A DNA stretch of 64,000 nt from Nitrosopumilus sp. GTDB taxonomy: Archaea > Thermoproteota > Nitrososphaeria > Nitrososphaerales > Nitrosopumilaceae. The notes beneath the pieces are model-generated. The model was not told where the DNA came from and searched no databases. It saw only the letters and a program-made list of their open reading frames with translations. The position numbers were made by a program, and so were the translations under genes. The stretch spans positions 1-64,000 of the forward strand of contig JAOTWS010000007.1 in the NCBI GenBank assembly GCA_029862745.1, written 5' to 3'. This document shows, piece after piece, positions 17,869 through 25,808 of the stretch. Numbering within the stretch: the stretch's first letter is position 1; the number at the start of each line of letters is the position of its first letter.

Positions 17869-18110
17869 TACTCTATCACCTTCAAAGCAACTTGGATATG
17901 CTCAACAACTTCATCTACTGTTCCAATTAGATGTTTCATATTCTTCTTACTTTCAAAATTAAAAACTAGTTTGTTATCAACATTCTCAACATAAAGACTC
18001 AATCCTTCTGGGAAATTCACATTATCTGGTTCTAGAGCTTTTTTGATCGCATCTGCCTTTTCTATTGATATATTATTGAGAATTACCTGAACTTGACACG
18101 TTAATGACAT
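17868..18110 (-). CDS. pcc1: KEOPS complex subunit Pcc1-like protein
   Basis: 80 residues with the small alpha/beta Pcc1 fold: CQVQVILNNISIEKADAIKKALEPDN, then LSLYVENVDNKLVFNFESKK and a C-terminal helix. Pcc1 is the dimerisation subunit of KEOPS, which makes t6A at position 37 of ANN-decoding tRNAs. It overlaps the RecJ-like gene by 38 bp and serS by 1 bp. This recJ-pcc1-ribosomal gene linkage recurs in archaea and supports the call. Confidence 0.8.
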   Translation of the reverse strand: MSLTCQVQVILNNISIEKADAIKKALEPDNVNFPEGLSLYVENVDNKLVFNFESKKNMKHLIGTVDEVVEHIQVALKVIE

Positions 18111-19494
18111 TTATTTCTAAATAATTAAGAAACTCGTCTAATTTGTCTTTAGTTATTTTTGCTCCTGCTGCTGCATTATGACCTCCACCTACACCATCAA
18201 ATTTTTCAGCTCCTGTTTTCATCAATTCACTGAGATTTATCTTTGATTTACATCCAAAGGCTTTTCTTGATGAAAATTTTATTGTGTTCTCTTCACCCTT
18301 GGTTCTTAATATTACAATTTTTCCTGAATTTTTTGGCGATCCTGCAATCAATGATGAAATAGTACCTGTCATGGTTTCTGGAACTATGTCATCTCCATTT
18401 ACCATGATACATGTATCACTTTCTGAAATTCGCCATCTTTCATTAGTTAAGATGTTCATGTATCCTCTGATCATCTTTCTATATTCTGTCAAAATGGCTT
18501 CTCCTTCTCTTAGAATCTTGTTTCTATCCCCCATACATATTGCCATCCCTACACCTGAACGATTAATTCTTCCACATGAATTTAGCATAGTTGAAAATTC
18601 TCGCCCATCTCGTAAGAAACTTCGTCTGTCTTCTCTAGGAAATGTATAGGTGTATCCAATTAATTCCGACATTATCTCTGTAGCGTTTTTTCCAGAAGTG
18701 AATTTTGTAATAGCCTCAATTACCTGTTTTTTTTCATCCTCGTTAAGTTCTGCTGGAACTCGCCACCTTCCCTCTTCTTTTAGCTTAATTCCTGATGAAT
18801 TTAGAAGAGAAAAACATGCATCTCTATTCCATGTTAAGCCTTCGATAAATGGTTGTGAAGTAAAGGCAAGAGCGTCTGGAAGTGATCTTGTTTCTCTACC
18901 TACTAATAATAAATCCAAATCAATGTCTACCAAACCCTCTTCTTTGGCAATATTAGCAATCTCAAAATTTTTACCTGTAAACGATTTCCTTTCTCCTTGA
19001 TCTTGTCTATCTCCTAATGCTGAAACTACTGCAATTGCAGACAAATCTGAATTTCTTTCATCTAAAGCCATTGATGCAAGATATGCCATTCCACCTGCAC
19101 AAATTTCAACTCCTCCATCTATACCGTATTTCCATGCATTGATTATATTTTGATTATCTATCTCCTCCTCTGAAATTTGATGATGATCTAAAACAATCCA
19201 GTTGTCTCCCAGGGTTTGATCAAGTTCATTTGCAAACCCTCCCCCAAGATCTGTTATTATGTGAAAATCACGAGAATCTGTTTTGAAAGACTCTACTACC
19301 TTTCTACTAAATTCCTTTGATGTTCTAACAGTACAATTAGCACCTGCTCTTATGAGTGCTTTAGTGATAATACTACCAGACGTAAGTCCGTCACAATCAA
19401 TATGTGTTGTAACTGAAATTGATTTTTTAGTTTTTATTGATTCTGAAATTTTATCTTTAAAAAATGAAAGCGACTCATTAAATGACTTTGTCAT
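18073..19494 (-). CDS. DHH-family RecJ-like nuclease/phosphoesterase
   Basis: 473 residues. DHH motifs are visible: THIDCDGLTSG (motif I), ITDLGGG, VLDHHQ (motif III, the DHH signature) and a C-terminal DHHA1-type GGGHNAAAGAKI. Archaeal proteins of this type are RecJ-like exonucleases related to Cdc45 and partners of GINS, or act in RNA decay. The gene starts 1 bp into the S15 stop and ends inside pcc1. Which of the RecJ roles applies is not decided by sequence alone. Confidence 0.88.
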   Translation of the reverse strand: MTKSFNESLSFFKDKISESIKTKKSISVTTHIDCDGLTSGSIITKALIRAGANCTVRTSKEFSRKVVESFKTDSRDFHIITDLGGGFANELDQTLGDNWIVLDHHQISEEEIDNQNIINAWKYGIDGGVEICAGGMAYLASMALDERNSDLSAIAVVSALGDRQDQGERKSFTGKNFEIANIAKEEGLVDIDLDLLLVGRETRSLPDALAFTSQPFIEGLTWNRDACFSLLNSSGIKLKEEGRWRVPAELNEDEKKQVIEAITKFTSGKNATEIMSELIGYTYTFPREDRRSFLRDGREFSTMLNSCGRINRSGVGMAICMGDRNKILREGEAILTEYRKMIRGYMNILTNERWRISESDTCIMVNGDDIVPETMTGTISSLIAGSPKNSGKIVILRTKGEENTIKFSSRKAFGCKSKINLSELMKTGAEKFDGVGGGHNAAAGAKITKDKLDEFLNYLEINVINVSSSGNSQ

Positions 19495-19943
19495 TACTCT
19501 AATTGAGCAACCACTGATTTATATTTCCAGATTTTCGAAATTCTGCCAATCCTTTTGTAGTATACGGATAATCTGTGAACTTTAGCTTCGATTAATTCCA
19601 AAGATCTAACGTTTCTGTTATCTCCTTTGTTTGATTTTAGGTGTTTTTGAAGATTAACTGCTTTTCTCACAATATTTTCTAAATCTTCTGGCATCTCTGC
19701 TTTCAAATCATTTTCTTCTAAAATTTGACCCATGCTTTTTTTTGTAATTGGTTTGATTAGAGGAATAGCATGCTGATCTCTTAGCTTAATTCCAATTTGA
19801 CTAGGAGTTAACCCGTCTTTAGAATATTTCACTACTAATTCTTCAACTTCTGAAGGACTTTGTGTGATCCAAGAAGGTGCACGCAACGTAGCTGGTCTAA
19901 TAGAATGTGATTTTCCATGTCTGTGAGAGTGTAATCGTCCCAT
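19494..19943 (-). CDS. rps15: 30S ribosomal protein S15 (uS15)
   Basis: 149 residues from the ATG at 19943, chosen because archaeal S15 begins MGRLHSHRHGKS; an in-frame ATG at 19955 would add four residues. It contains the archaeal N-terminal extension and the conserved uS15 core (LIEAKVHRLSVYYKRIGRI). It is the first gene of the minus-strand translation cluster. The divergent neighbour is the first amo-linked gene, so 19956-20066 is a bidirectional promoter region. Confidence 0.95.
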   Translation of the reverse strand: MGRLHSHRHGKSHSIRPATLRAPSWITQSPSEVEELVVKYSKDGLTPSQIGIKLRDQHAIPLIKPITKKSMGQILEENDLKAEMPEDLENIVRKAVNLQKHLKSNKGDNRNVRSLELIEAKVHRLSVYYKRIGRISKIWKYKSVVAQLE

Positions 19944-20066
19944 AATTTTGCTCATTAAAGAACAGAATTAAATGTTACTTTACTGATCTCGCTCATTTTA
20001 TAGAAATTTGGGGTTTAGAATAAAAGTTAAATAAGTCTCTGGACTCAAAATGAGCAGGTAAACGGT

Positions 20067-20399
20067 ATGAATACAAAAGTACTATTAGCAGCATCCCTAG
20101 TTGCTGTCTTCACTATTGGACTCTATGGAGAGGATGCAATAGCATTTGCACAATACATGGGTAACGTAGGTAGTGAAGGTGAAACCGGATCATACACATT
20201 AGAAGAAGCACTTGAAATTCAAAGAAGAAGAATTCAAGCAGCTGAAGCCAATCCAGCTTCTGGTTCAGGAACTCCATATCTTGACGCAAGCGGTGTAGTT
20301 GGTGCATCAGTTATTGCAGGTGCAGTATTCGGTGGTGTTGCAGGCGCTTTCTTCATTAGAGGAAGATCTGGCAAATACGCAGCAATGGGTAGAGGATAA
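20067..20399 (+). CDS. Small membrane protein of the amo locus, candidate extra AMO subunit
   Basis: 110 residues. An N-terminal signal-like hydrophobic stretch (LLAASLVAVFTIGLYG) is followed by a loop with a charged helix (EEALEIQRRRIQAAEA) and a Gly/Ala-rich transmembrane helix near residues 74-95 ending in a basic tail. Archaeal ammonia monooxygenase is reported to contain small extra subunits (AmoY, AmoZ) besides AmoA/B/C/X. Position, size and codon quality make this a candidate, but I cannot say which one. A TATA-like GTTAAATAAG lies about 38 nt upstream. Confidence 0.75.
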   Translation: MNTKVLLAASLVAVFTIGLYGEDAIAFAQYMGNVGSEGETGSYTLEEALEIQRRRIQAAEANPASGSGTPYLDASGVVGASVIAGAVFGGVAGAFFIRGRSGKYAAMGRG

Positions 20400-20480
20400 A
20401 CAAACCTCACTATTTTCTTATTTTCTTATTTTAATCCTTAGTGTATACTGATCTCGTACTTTATGATAATAAAAGAAATG

Positions 20481-20487
20481 TATATAT
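20481..20487 (+). promoter_or_regulatory. TATA box deciding the start of the 20513 gene
   Basis: TATATAT centred 29 nt before the ATG at 20513. It places transcription initiation just before that ATG and argues against the longer GTG-initiated frame at 20441. Confidence 0.55.
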
Positions 20488-20512
20488 CGCACAAATTGAG
20501 CCAAAATATACA

Positions 20513-20782
20513 ATGACTCCTATCGTAGGAACCTTCCTAAGTATTCTGTCTTCAATTACAGGACAATTAGGACCAAACTATGATCCATTATTCTATGATG
20601 TAATGATTTACATCTTCGGAACCATGATGTTCACAATATTCCTTCTCGGAATTATCTCATTCTGGTTACGTGTACACGGTTGGGCTTACAAAGACAATCG
20701 TGAGAGATGGGTCGATGAATTAGACAGACACTTCGAAAGAGAAGGTATCGGTCTTATTCCAGACAACGGTAAATACTGGTAA
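20513..20782 (+). CDS. Small membrane protein of the amo locus, candidate extra AMO subunit
   Basis: 89 residues from the ATG at 20513, preferred over the GTG at 20441 because a TATA box lies inside the longer version. A first hydrophobic segment (VGTFLSILSSITG), a strong transmembrane helix (VMIYIFGTMMFTIFLLGIISFWL) and a charged cytoplasmic-type C-terminus (RERWVDELDRHFEREG) are visible. With the 110-residue gene before it, it lies between rps15 and amoB. By position and topology it is a candidate AmoY/AmoZ-type subunit; this is inference. Confidence 0.72.
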   Translation: MTPIVGTFLSILSSITGQLGPNYDPLFYDVMIYIFGTMMFTIFLLGIISFWLRVHGWAYKDNRERWVDELDRHFEREGIGLIPDNGKYW

Positions 20783-20874
20783 AAATCACTTCCTTTCTTC
20801 TTTTCATTATTTTTAATACTTTAAGTTGAAAGTGTATTGAGTTTTTAAATATATGATTTCTTCATTTACATTTA

Positions 20875-21405
20875 CTATTTTTCAGGTGGGAGGTAATCTT
20901 TATCCTTGGTTTCATCATATGCCTTTGTGGTAAAGACTCCTTTGTAGTTGTAACCATCTTGCAATGGTTGATTAATGAAATGAGGCGATTCCTTATCGTT
21001 GACGTATATTGTTGATTTACTCTGATCCATATCTTTCAGAGGAAAATCCCACATCCACAAAAAGTGACCTATTTCAAATGGATACTTTTCTTCCCATTCT
21101 ACGTAAATTGTACCATCGTCTGTAAGTGTATACATAGTTCTTTTACATTCATCACCGTTTAATCCTGCGTTAATGTTTGCAGGTATGGGTGTTGGGAGAC
21201 CGTCTATGACTAACTCTAAAGTGACTTTCATTTTGTATGGTGTCTCTTTATCATTAATACAAACTTTGAGAGGATTGTTTTGATTTAATTGAGCTTGAAT
21301 TATTGTACTTCCTAAACCTATTGAAACTGCAATGATTGCCGTTATTGCAAGGAATTTAATGGTTTTTTTCCTTTTGTAGGGATCTCCCATTCCAGGGTAT
21401 TTCAT
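20875..21405 (-). CDS. Membrane-anchored extracytoplasmic protein of the amo locus
   Basis: 176 residues. A basic N-terminus (YKRKKTIKF) precedes one hydrophobic helix (residues about 17-38), then a soluble domain with two Cys (VCINDKE, GDECKRT) and an aromatic motif GHFLWMWDFP. The soluble part would face outside. It converges with the 20513 gene and lies between it and amoB. No family is recognised. Proximity suggests a link to ammonia oxidation, but this is untested. Confidence 0.7.
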   Translation of the reverse strand: MKYPGMGDPYKRKKTIKFLAITAIIAVSIGLGSTIIQAQLNQNNPLKVCINDKETPYKMKVTLELVIDGLPTPIPANINAGLNGDECKRTMYTLTDDGTIYVEWEEKYPFEIGHFLWMWDFPLKDMDQSKSTIYVNDKESPHFINQPLQDGYNYKGVFTTKAYDETKDKDYLPPEK

Positions 21406-21445
21406 ATTGTGATGACTTTAGTTCGATTACTTAAAGTCCTTTCTT

Positions 21446-21760
21446 TTAATCAATCATTATCTCGATTGTATCACATTGATCTTGATGATCAGCTAAAAAG
21501 TATGTGATTTCATCAGAGTCAATTTCTAACCACTCTGATTCTCCTTTGTATTCTAAATAGTCTTCAACAAATAAATCTCCTGGACCTGTTAACCTAACTA
21601 CGACTTTTCCATTTTTTGTTTGTTGTTCAAATGGCAATTTGAGAACTTTACCTCTTCTTTGATTTTGGATATTTATTTTGTATTTGTCTGTTCTAAATTC
21701 TATTTCTCCAAAAAAATAACTTTGAAAAATATCTAATTTGAGTATCTTAAAACTTAGCAT
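21446..21760 (-). CDS. Hypothetical beta-rich protein of the amo locus (104 aa)
   Basis: 104 residues without signal peptide or membrane helix. Alternating polar/hydrophobic strands and an acidic second half (EDYLEYKGESEWLEIDSDE) suggest a small beta-barrel or sandwich. It lies 40 bp upstream of the membrane-anchored protein gene and downstream of amoB, all on the minus strand, so the three could be transcribed together. I do not recognise a family. Confidence 0.6.
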   Translation of the reverse strand: MLSFKILKLDIFQSYFFGEIEFRTDKYKINIQNQRRGKVLKLPFEQQTKNGKVVVRLTGPGDLFVEDYLEYKGESEWLEIDSDEITYFLADHQDQCDTIEIMID

Positions 21761-21858
21761 ATTCTAATTACTTTTCTCTAGAAGATAAAACTTGATCTGT
21801 TGGATTTACGTTAAACGTTGTTAGTATATAGAAAATGAAAAGGAAAAGGTTGGGTTGT

Positions 21859-22428
21859 TTAGATTACTTGCCAGGGTCGTGTTGCAAACGTGATAACATA
21901 ACCAACACCTATTATGATTGATTGATATGCGATGTTAGTATATGGGATTGGTTTGATAATTGGTTCTCCTTCAACAACTACTGTTTGACCTGGACCAAGT
22001 CCTGGACCAACTTGTGCTATGTTGAGTTGGGTGTGTACGTGATAAACACCTGCTTCAAGTGCTTTGGCTGATAGTGAGTAATCGACGACAGCATTACCTG
22101 AAATGTCAAAGACGTTTCCTGGTGGATCTCTTGCCAACATCTCCCATCTGTTACCTGCGTTGGTAGACTCTGTGAAAATGGATAGCCATCCTCTTAGGTC
22201 TCTCTCTACTAAACTGACTAGAGTTCCTTGAACTGTCAAGGTCTCGCCAGTTTGCAGGGATTGTCTGTTGAAGGTTTCATCCTCAATTCTGATGAAACGA
22301 CTCTGGAGTTGTGCTTGGACACCGTGTGCATCTGCAGTTGGAAGTATAGTTTCAACCCAGTTGAAGCCTAGTGTTCCTAGTGCAAGTACTACAGCTAGTC
22401 CAAATACGAAAATTGTTTTTTCGACCAT
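21859..22428 (-). CDS. amoB: Ammonia monooxygenase subunit B
   Basis: 189 residues from the ATG at 22428; a longer frame to 22461 lacks the expected MVEKTIF start. An N-terminal membrane/signal helix ends at ADAHG, whose His after cleavage is the expected N-terminal copper ligand. A cupredoxin-like domain follows with HVHTQ supplying further Cu ligands, and a C-terminal transmembrane helix (SIIIGVGYVITF). Archaeal AmoB lacks the second cupredoxin domain of bacteria, matching this length. It is divergent from amoC. A GGGAT element just before the ATG may serve as RBS. Confidence 0.97.
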   Translation of the reverse strand: MVEKTIFVFGLAVVLALGTLGFNWVETILPTADAHGVQAQLQSRFIRIEDETFNRQSLQTGETLTVQGTLVSLVERDLRGWLSIFTESTNAGNRWEMLARDPPGNVFDISGNAVVDYSLSAKALEAGVYHVHTQLNIAQVGPGLGPGQTVVVEGEPIIKPIPYTNIAYQSIIIGVGYVITFATRPWQVI

Positions 22429-22652
22429 AGTTATCCCTAATATTGAGGAATTAATACACATCGTTATATGTTTTGCTTTAATGACGCAGATCGATATTTA
22501 TTATAATGTTAAACATTGATGTTATACAACAAAATTCATACAAATTAATTCAAAATTACAATTTTTTTACATCATTTTAATAAATTAATTTTATAAATAA
22601 CTAGTAATTTTGCTATAAATTTGATGCAAATCCATTATTTTCAAATCTCTTA

Positions 22653-22662
22653 CTTTATATTC
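22653..22662 (+). promoter_or_regulatory. TATA box of amoC
   Basis: CTTTATATTC centred about 27 nt before the amoC ATG at 22684, which supports that start over the TTG at 22621. A second AT-rich element (TTTATAAATAAC near 22591) could give a longer leader. Confidence 0.55.
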
Positions 22663-22683
22663 AGAATTAACACGTTAGACAAC

Positions 22684-23247
22684 ATGGCACAGATGCCCGC
22701 ATTAATCCCAAAAGAAGTTGAGATCCAGAGACTAAAGAAAATCTGGCTCATCGTTATTGCTATGGGTTCAACTGCAGCATCAGTCGAAGTAGACAACTTC
22801 GTTGATGGTTCTTTACATCAAACCTCTATCAGAGATAGTGCATTTACACCAGCTCACTGGTGGCTATACTCCCACTTCATTACATTACCACTTGGATGGG
22901 GAGCAGCAGCAATCTATGATAGAAAAGTACCAGTTCTTAGAGGTCCAAATAACTCAATGAACACAGGTTTAAAGATGACCATTCTTGGTTACCTTGCAAC
23001 TATGTTTACAATTGGAGTCAATGAGATGTGGCACTTTTGGTTTGTAGAAGAAATCTTTGCAGTTCCAAATCACTGGATGTTTAACATGGGAGTCGTAGTG
23101 GCTTTCATGGGTGCACTTGCATACGTAGTCAGAGTATATGCTCGACTTGTAGAATTAGGTGCAGAAACTCCTGGTGAGAACCCATACGTTGCTGAGATGT
23201 ACAAGATGGCCCTAGAAGGCAAATTGTACAGCAGAGCAATTCCTTAG
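22684..23247 (+). CDS. amoC: Ammonia monooxygenase subunit C
   Basis: 187 residues beginning MAQMPALIPKEVEIQRLKKI, with several transmembrane helices. Conserved metal-site residues appear in SVEVDNFVDGSLHQTS and in HWWLYSHF, with further His in NEMWHFWFVEE. AmoC carries a copper site essential in CuMMO enzymes. The order amoC-amoX-amoA on the plus strand with amoB divergent is a group I.1a arrangement. The gene ends 6 bp before a clear hairpin/T-run terminator. Confidence 0.97.
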   Translation: MAQMPALIPKEVEIQRLKKIWLIVIAMGSTAASVEVDNFVDGSLHQTSIRDSAFTPAHWWLYSHFITLPLGWGAAAIYDRKVPVLRGPNNSMNTGLKMTILGYLATMFTIGVNEMWHFWFVEEIFAVPNHWMFNMGVVVAFMGALAYVVRVYARLVELGAETPGENPYVAEMYKMALEGKLYSRAIP

Positions 23248-23252
23248 AAAAA

Positions 23253-23285
23253 GTGCATTAGCACCTTTTTTTCTTTTATTATTTT
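23253..23285 (+). terminator. Terminator after amoC
   Basis: GTGC-ATTA-GCAC hairpin (23253-23264) followed by CTTTTTTTCTTTT. It lies between amoC and amoX and implies that amoX has its own promoter or is reached by read-through. Confidence 0.65.
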
Positions 23286-23358
23286 TAAACAACGTAGATC
23301 GTACCATCTTGTCAGTTTAGGAAAGACTTAAAAGAATCTGAATTAGAATAGTTCTAGA

Positions 23359-23721
23359 ATGACTCTTCCTAAAGGATTCGGTTCTGGCGGCGCTGGTGGA
23401 TCATCAAGCGCTGATATAGAACGGATGATTGGACGACGCGTTGAAAATATGACTGGTATGATCACAATTTCATATTGGGCAGCATTGTTGGCAACTTTTG
23501 GTGGTACTGCAGCAGGATATTTCTATTATCCATGGGCATATCCAACAGCAAGTGGTCACTTTGCATTCATCGTACTTGCAATCATTGAGGCAATAGGTTA
23601 CATCTTCTGTGTTAAAGTCATGGAAGAAGGTTCCAACAAGAATAGTAATGGTATAGTTGGTGGCAGTATTGCTGCTTCTGTAGTATTTGTTCTATTCGTA
23701 TCTCTGTACGTCGGTTGGTAA
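23359..23721 (+). CDS. amoX: Ammonia monooxygenase accessory subunit X
   Basis: 120 residues. A Gly/Ser-rich N-terminus (GSGGAGGSSS) is followed by three transmembrane segments (near residues 38-58, 66-86 and 100-119). It is the small ORF always found between amoC and amoA in ammonia-oxidising archaea and regarded as an AMO subunit. An own TATA-like TTAAAAGAA about 30 nt upstream supports leaderless initiation at this ATG. Confidence 0.93.
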   Translation: MTLPKGFGSGGAGGSSSADIERMIGRRVENMTGMITISYWAALLATFGGTAAGYFYYPWAYPTASGHFAFIVLAIIEAIGYIFCVKVMEEGSNKNSNGIVGGSIAASVVFVLFVSLYVGW

Positions 23722-23724
23722 CTA

Positions 23725-23755
23725 GAAGGAAAAACCCCTTCAGACATTTCTTTTT
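23725..23755 (+). terminator. Terminator after amoX
   Basis: GAAGG/CCTTC hairpin (23725-23729 with 23737-23741), then T-rich sequence. Confidence 0.5.
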
Positions 23756-23832
23756 CATTTTAGTTCAGGGTAAAAGCAATACCTGAACACGTTTTTTTAA
23801 TTCTGAACAACGATCTTCATCACACTCTAAAA

Positions 23833-23842
23833 TTTTATATAC
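23833..23842 (+). promoter_or_regulatory. TATA box of amoA
   Basis: TTTTATATAC centred about 26 nt before the amoA ATG, the spacing of a leaderless archaeal promoter. Confidence 0.65.
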
Positions 23843-23863
23843 TGACCATTTATTTGACATCAT

Positions 23864-24514
23864 ATGGTCTGGTTAAGACGATGTACACACTACTTATTCA
23901 TAGTAGTTGTTGCAGTTAACTCTACACTGTTAACAATTAATGCAGGAGATTACATCTTCTACACTGACTGGGCTTGGACTTCGTATACGGTATTTTCAAT
24001 ATCGCAAACGTTGATGCTTATTGTAGGTGCTACATATTACCTAACATTTACAGGCGTTCCAGGCACAGCAACGTACTACGCTCTAATTATGACAGTATAC
24101 ACATGGATAGCAAAAGGCGCATGGTTTTCGCTAGGATATCCATATGACTTCATTGTAACTCCGGTTTGGTTACCATCAGCAATGCTGTTGGACTTAGTCT
24201 ACTGGGCAACAAAGAAGAACAAGCACTCCTTGATACTGTTTGGCGGCGTACTGGTAGGAATGTCATTACCATTATTCAATATGGTAAACCTGATAACGGT
24301 AGCAGACCCACTAGAAACGGCATTCAAATATCCAAGACCAACATTACCACCATACATGACACCGATAGAACCACAAGTTGGTAAGTTCTATAACAGCCCA
24401 GTGGCTTTAGGTGCAGGTGCAGGTGCAGTGTTGGCATGTACGTTTGCAGCGTTAGGTTGTAAACTTAACACTTGGACATACAGATGGATGGCTGCTTGGT
24501 CAAAGTGGGACTAA
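23864..24514 (+). CDS. amoA: Ammonia monooxygenase subunit A
   Basis: 216 residues, the standard archaeal AmoA length, starting MVWLRRCTHYLF. Multiple transmembrane helices and the conserved archaeal segments AGDYIFYTDWAWTS, TGVPGTATYYALIM, GAWFSLGYPYDF and PTLPPYMTPIEPQVG are present. With AmoB and AmoC it forms the membrane copper enzyme oxidising NH3 to hydroxylamine, the energy source of the cell. T-rich DNA follows the stop. Confidence 0.98.
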   Translation: MVWLRRCTHYLFIVVVAVNSTLLTINAGDYIFYTDWAWTSYTVFSISQTLMLIVGATYYLTFTGVPGTATYYALIMTVYTWIAKGAWFSLGYPYDFIVTPVWLPSAMLLDLVYWATKKNKHSLILFGGVLVGMSLPLFNMVNLITVADPLETAFKYPRPTLPPYMTPIEPQVGKFYNSPVALGAGAGAVLACTFAALGCKLNTWTYRWMAAWSKWD

Positions 24515-24549
24515 AACTCCAACCTTTTCCTTTTCATTTTATTATTCAT

Positions 24550-24569
24550 GTTTAGACGACTCTCTAAAC
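24550..24569 (+). terminator. Hairpin downstream of amoA
   Basis: Perfect 7-bp stem GTTTAGA/TCTAAAC with loop CGACTC, placed after the T-rich end of amoA. It could be a 3'-end structure of the amoA message. Confidence 0.4.
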
Positions 24570-24653
24570 TTCAAAATTTGATTAAAAAATACTGCACATA
24601 TTGTGATCTTTTATTGTCTGTTTTAACAATATGTAATTTTGTGATTATAATAA

Positions 24654-25520
24654 GTGAAGCAGCAATTTTCTCCACAACTATCAAAAATAATTCCCAAACC
24701 ATTTGTAAAATGGGCTGGTGGAAAACGTCAACTAATCCCAATTTTAAATAAGAATTTACCTAAAACTTTTGGTACTTATTATGAACCATTTCTTGGAGGC
24801 GGCGCATTACTATTTCATATGTTAACTGAACGTAATAGGCAAAAATGTAGTATCTCTGATCTTAACTCTGATCTTGTATTATCATATATTACTATCCGAG
24901 ACAGAATAGATGATCTGATCACATCTCTCAGAAACCATGAAAAGAATTACCAAAAAGATTCAAAATCATACTACTATTTTGTTAGAGAAAGCAATCCTAG
25001 AAGTGAAATTGAAAAAACATCTAGATTGCTCTTTTTGAATAGAACATGTTTCAATGGTTTATACCGTGTAAATAGCAAGGGAAAATTCAATGTCCCACTA
25101 GGTAAATATTCTAATCCAAACATTCTCAATAAGGATAATCTCTACTCTGTAAGTAATATTTTACAATCCAGTAGAATCTCTATTCAATGTTGTGATTTTG
25201 AGGCAGTCCTAAGAGATGTCAAGAAAGGTGATCTTGTATACTTTGATCCTCCTTATCACCCAATCAGTGACACTTCAAACTTTACCAGTTACACAAACAA
25301 GGATTTCACATATGATGATCTTAACAGACTTGCAGATCTTTGTATGAAATTAGATTCTAAAGGCTGTAAGGTTCTTCTGTCGAATTCTAATTCTAACGAA
25401 GTTGTAGATATGTTCTCTACAAAACCTTGGACTATAGCCAAAATTAGAGCAAATCGATCAATCAATTCAAACTCTAAAAAGAGAACTGGTCACTTTGAAT
25501 TGTTAATTAAAAATTATTAG
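24654..25520 (+). CDS. Class D12 DNA adenine N6-methyltransferase
   Basis: 288 residues from a GTG start. AdoMet-binding motifs are FVKWAGGKRQL near the N-terminus and YYEPFLGGGALLFH; the catalytic motif IV is VYFDPPYHP. This is the Dam/DpnIIA/MboIIA class, usually methylating GATC or related sites. No restriction endonuclease lies beside it, so it appears to be an orphan. It follows amoA on the same strand after 139 bp that hold only a hairpin. The specificity is inferred from class only. Confidence 0.9.
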   Translation: MKQQFSPQLSKIIPKPFVKWAGGKRQLIPILNKNLPKTFGTYYEPFLGGGALLFHMLTERNRQKCSISDLNSDLVLSYITIRDRIDDLITSLRNHEKNYQKDSKSYYYFVRESNPRSEIEKTSRLLFLNRTCFNGLYRVNSKGKFNVPLGKYSNPNILNKDNLYSVSNILQSSRISIQCCDFEAVLRDVKKGDLVYFDPPYHPISDTSNFTSYTNKDFTYDDLNRLADLCMKLDSKGCKVLLSNSNSNEVVDMFSTKPWTIAKIRANRSINSNSKKRTGHFELLIKNY

Positions 25521-25521
25521 A

Positions 25522-25595
25522 AGCTTCGAACGGGATCTGAACCCGTGACCTTTACATTACCAATGTAACGCTCTACCAGGCTGAGCTATCGAAGC
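25522..25595 (-). tRNA. tRNA-Thr (anticodon GGT)
   Basis: Full cloverleaf on the minus strand: acceptor GCTTCGA/TCGAAGC, D-arm TAGCTCAGCCTGGTAGAGC, anticodon stem TTACA/TGTAA with loop TTGGTAA, T-arm CGGGTTCAGATCCCG, discriminator T. No intron. Confidence 0.95.
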
Positions 25596-25686
25596 ACAAA
25601 TTTACCGTGTACAAAATCCTTATAATTCTTGATTCTGGACCTATTTTCTCTAAACTGTTAAATTTCACTCAGATTTTTATCCTTTT

Positions 25687-25806
25687 GGAGGAGTAATCAA
25701 GCCTGGCCAAAGTAAGCACTATGCTTTTGGACATGCAGGACTTAAGATCAAATAATGGGTGATCCTGTCTCTCAGGAGTTCGTGGGTTCAAATCCCACCT
25801 CCTCCA
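25687..25806 (+). tRNA. tRNA-Leu (anticodon TAA) with two predicted introns
   Basis: Class II tRNA: acceptor GGAGGAG/CTCCTCC, anticodon stem CAGGA/TCCTG, anticodon TAA at 25743-25745, variable arm with CTC/GAG stem, T-arm GTGGGTTCAAATCCCAC, discriminator A. A 15-nt intron fits 25747-25761 at the canonical 37/38 site. The D-arm carries about 20 extra nt (25713-25732, containing an AAGCA/TGCTT hairpin). Removing them restores a perfect ATC/GAT D-stem, so a second, non-canonical intron is likely. Exact splice points are uncertain. Confidence 0.88.
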
Positions 25807-25808
25807 CT

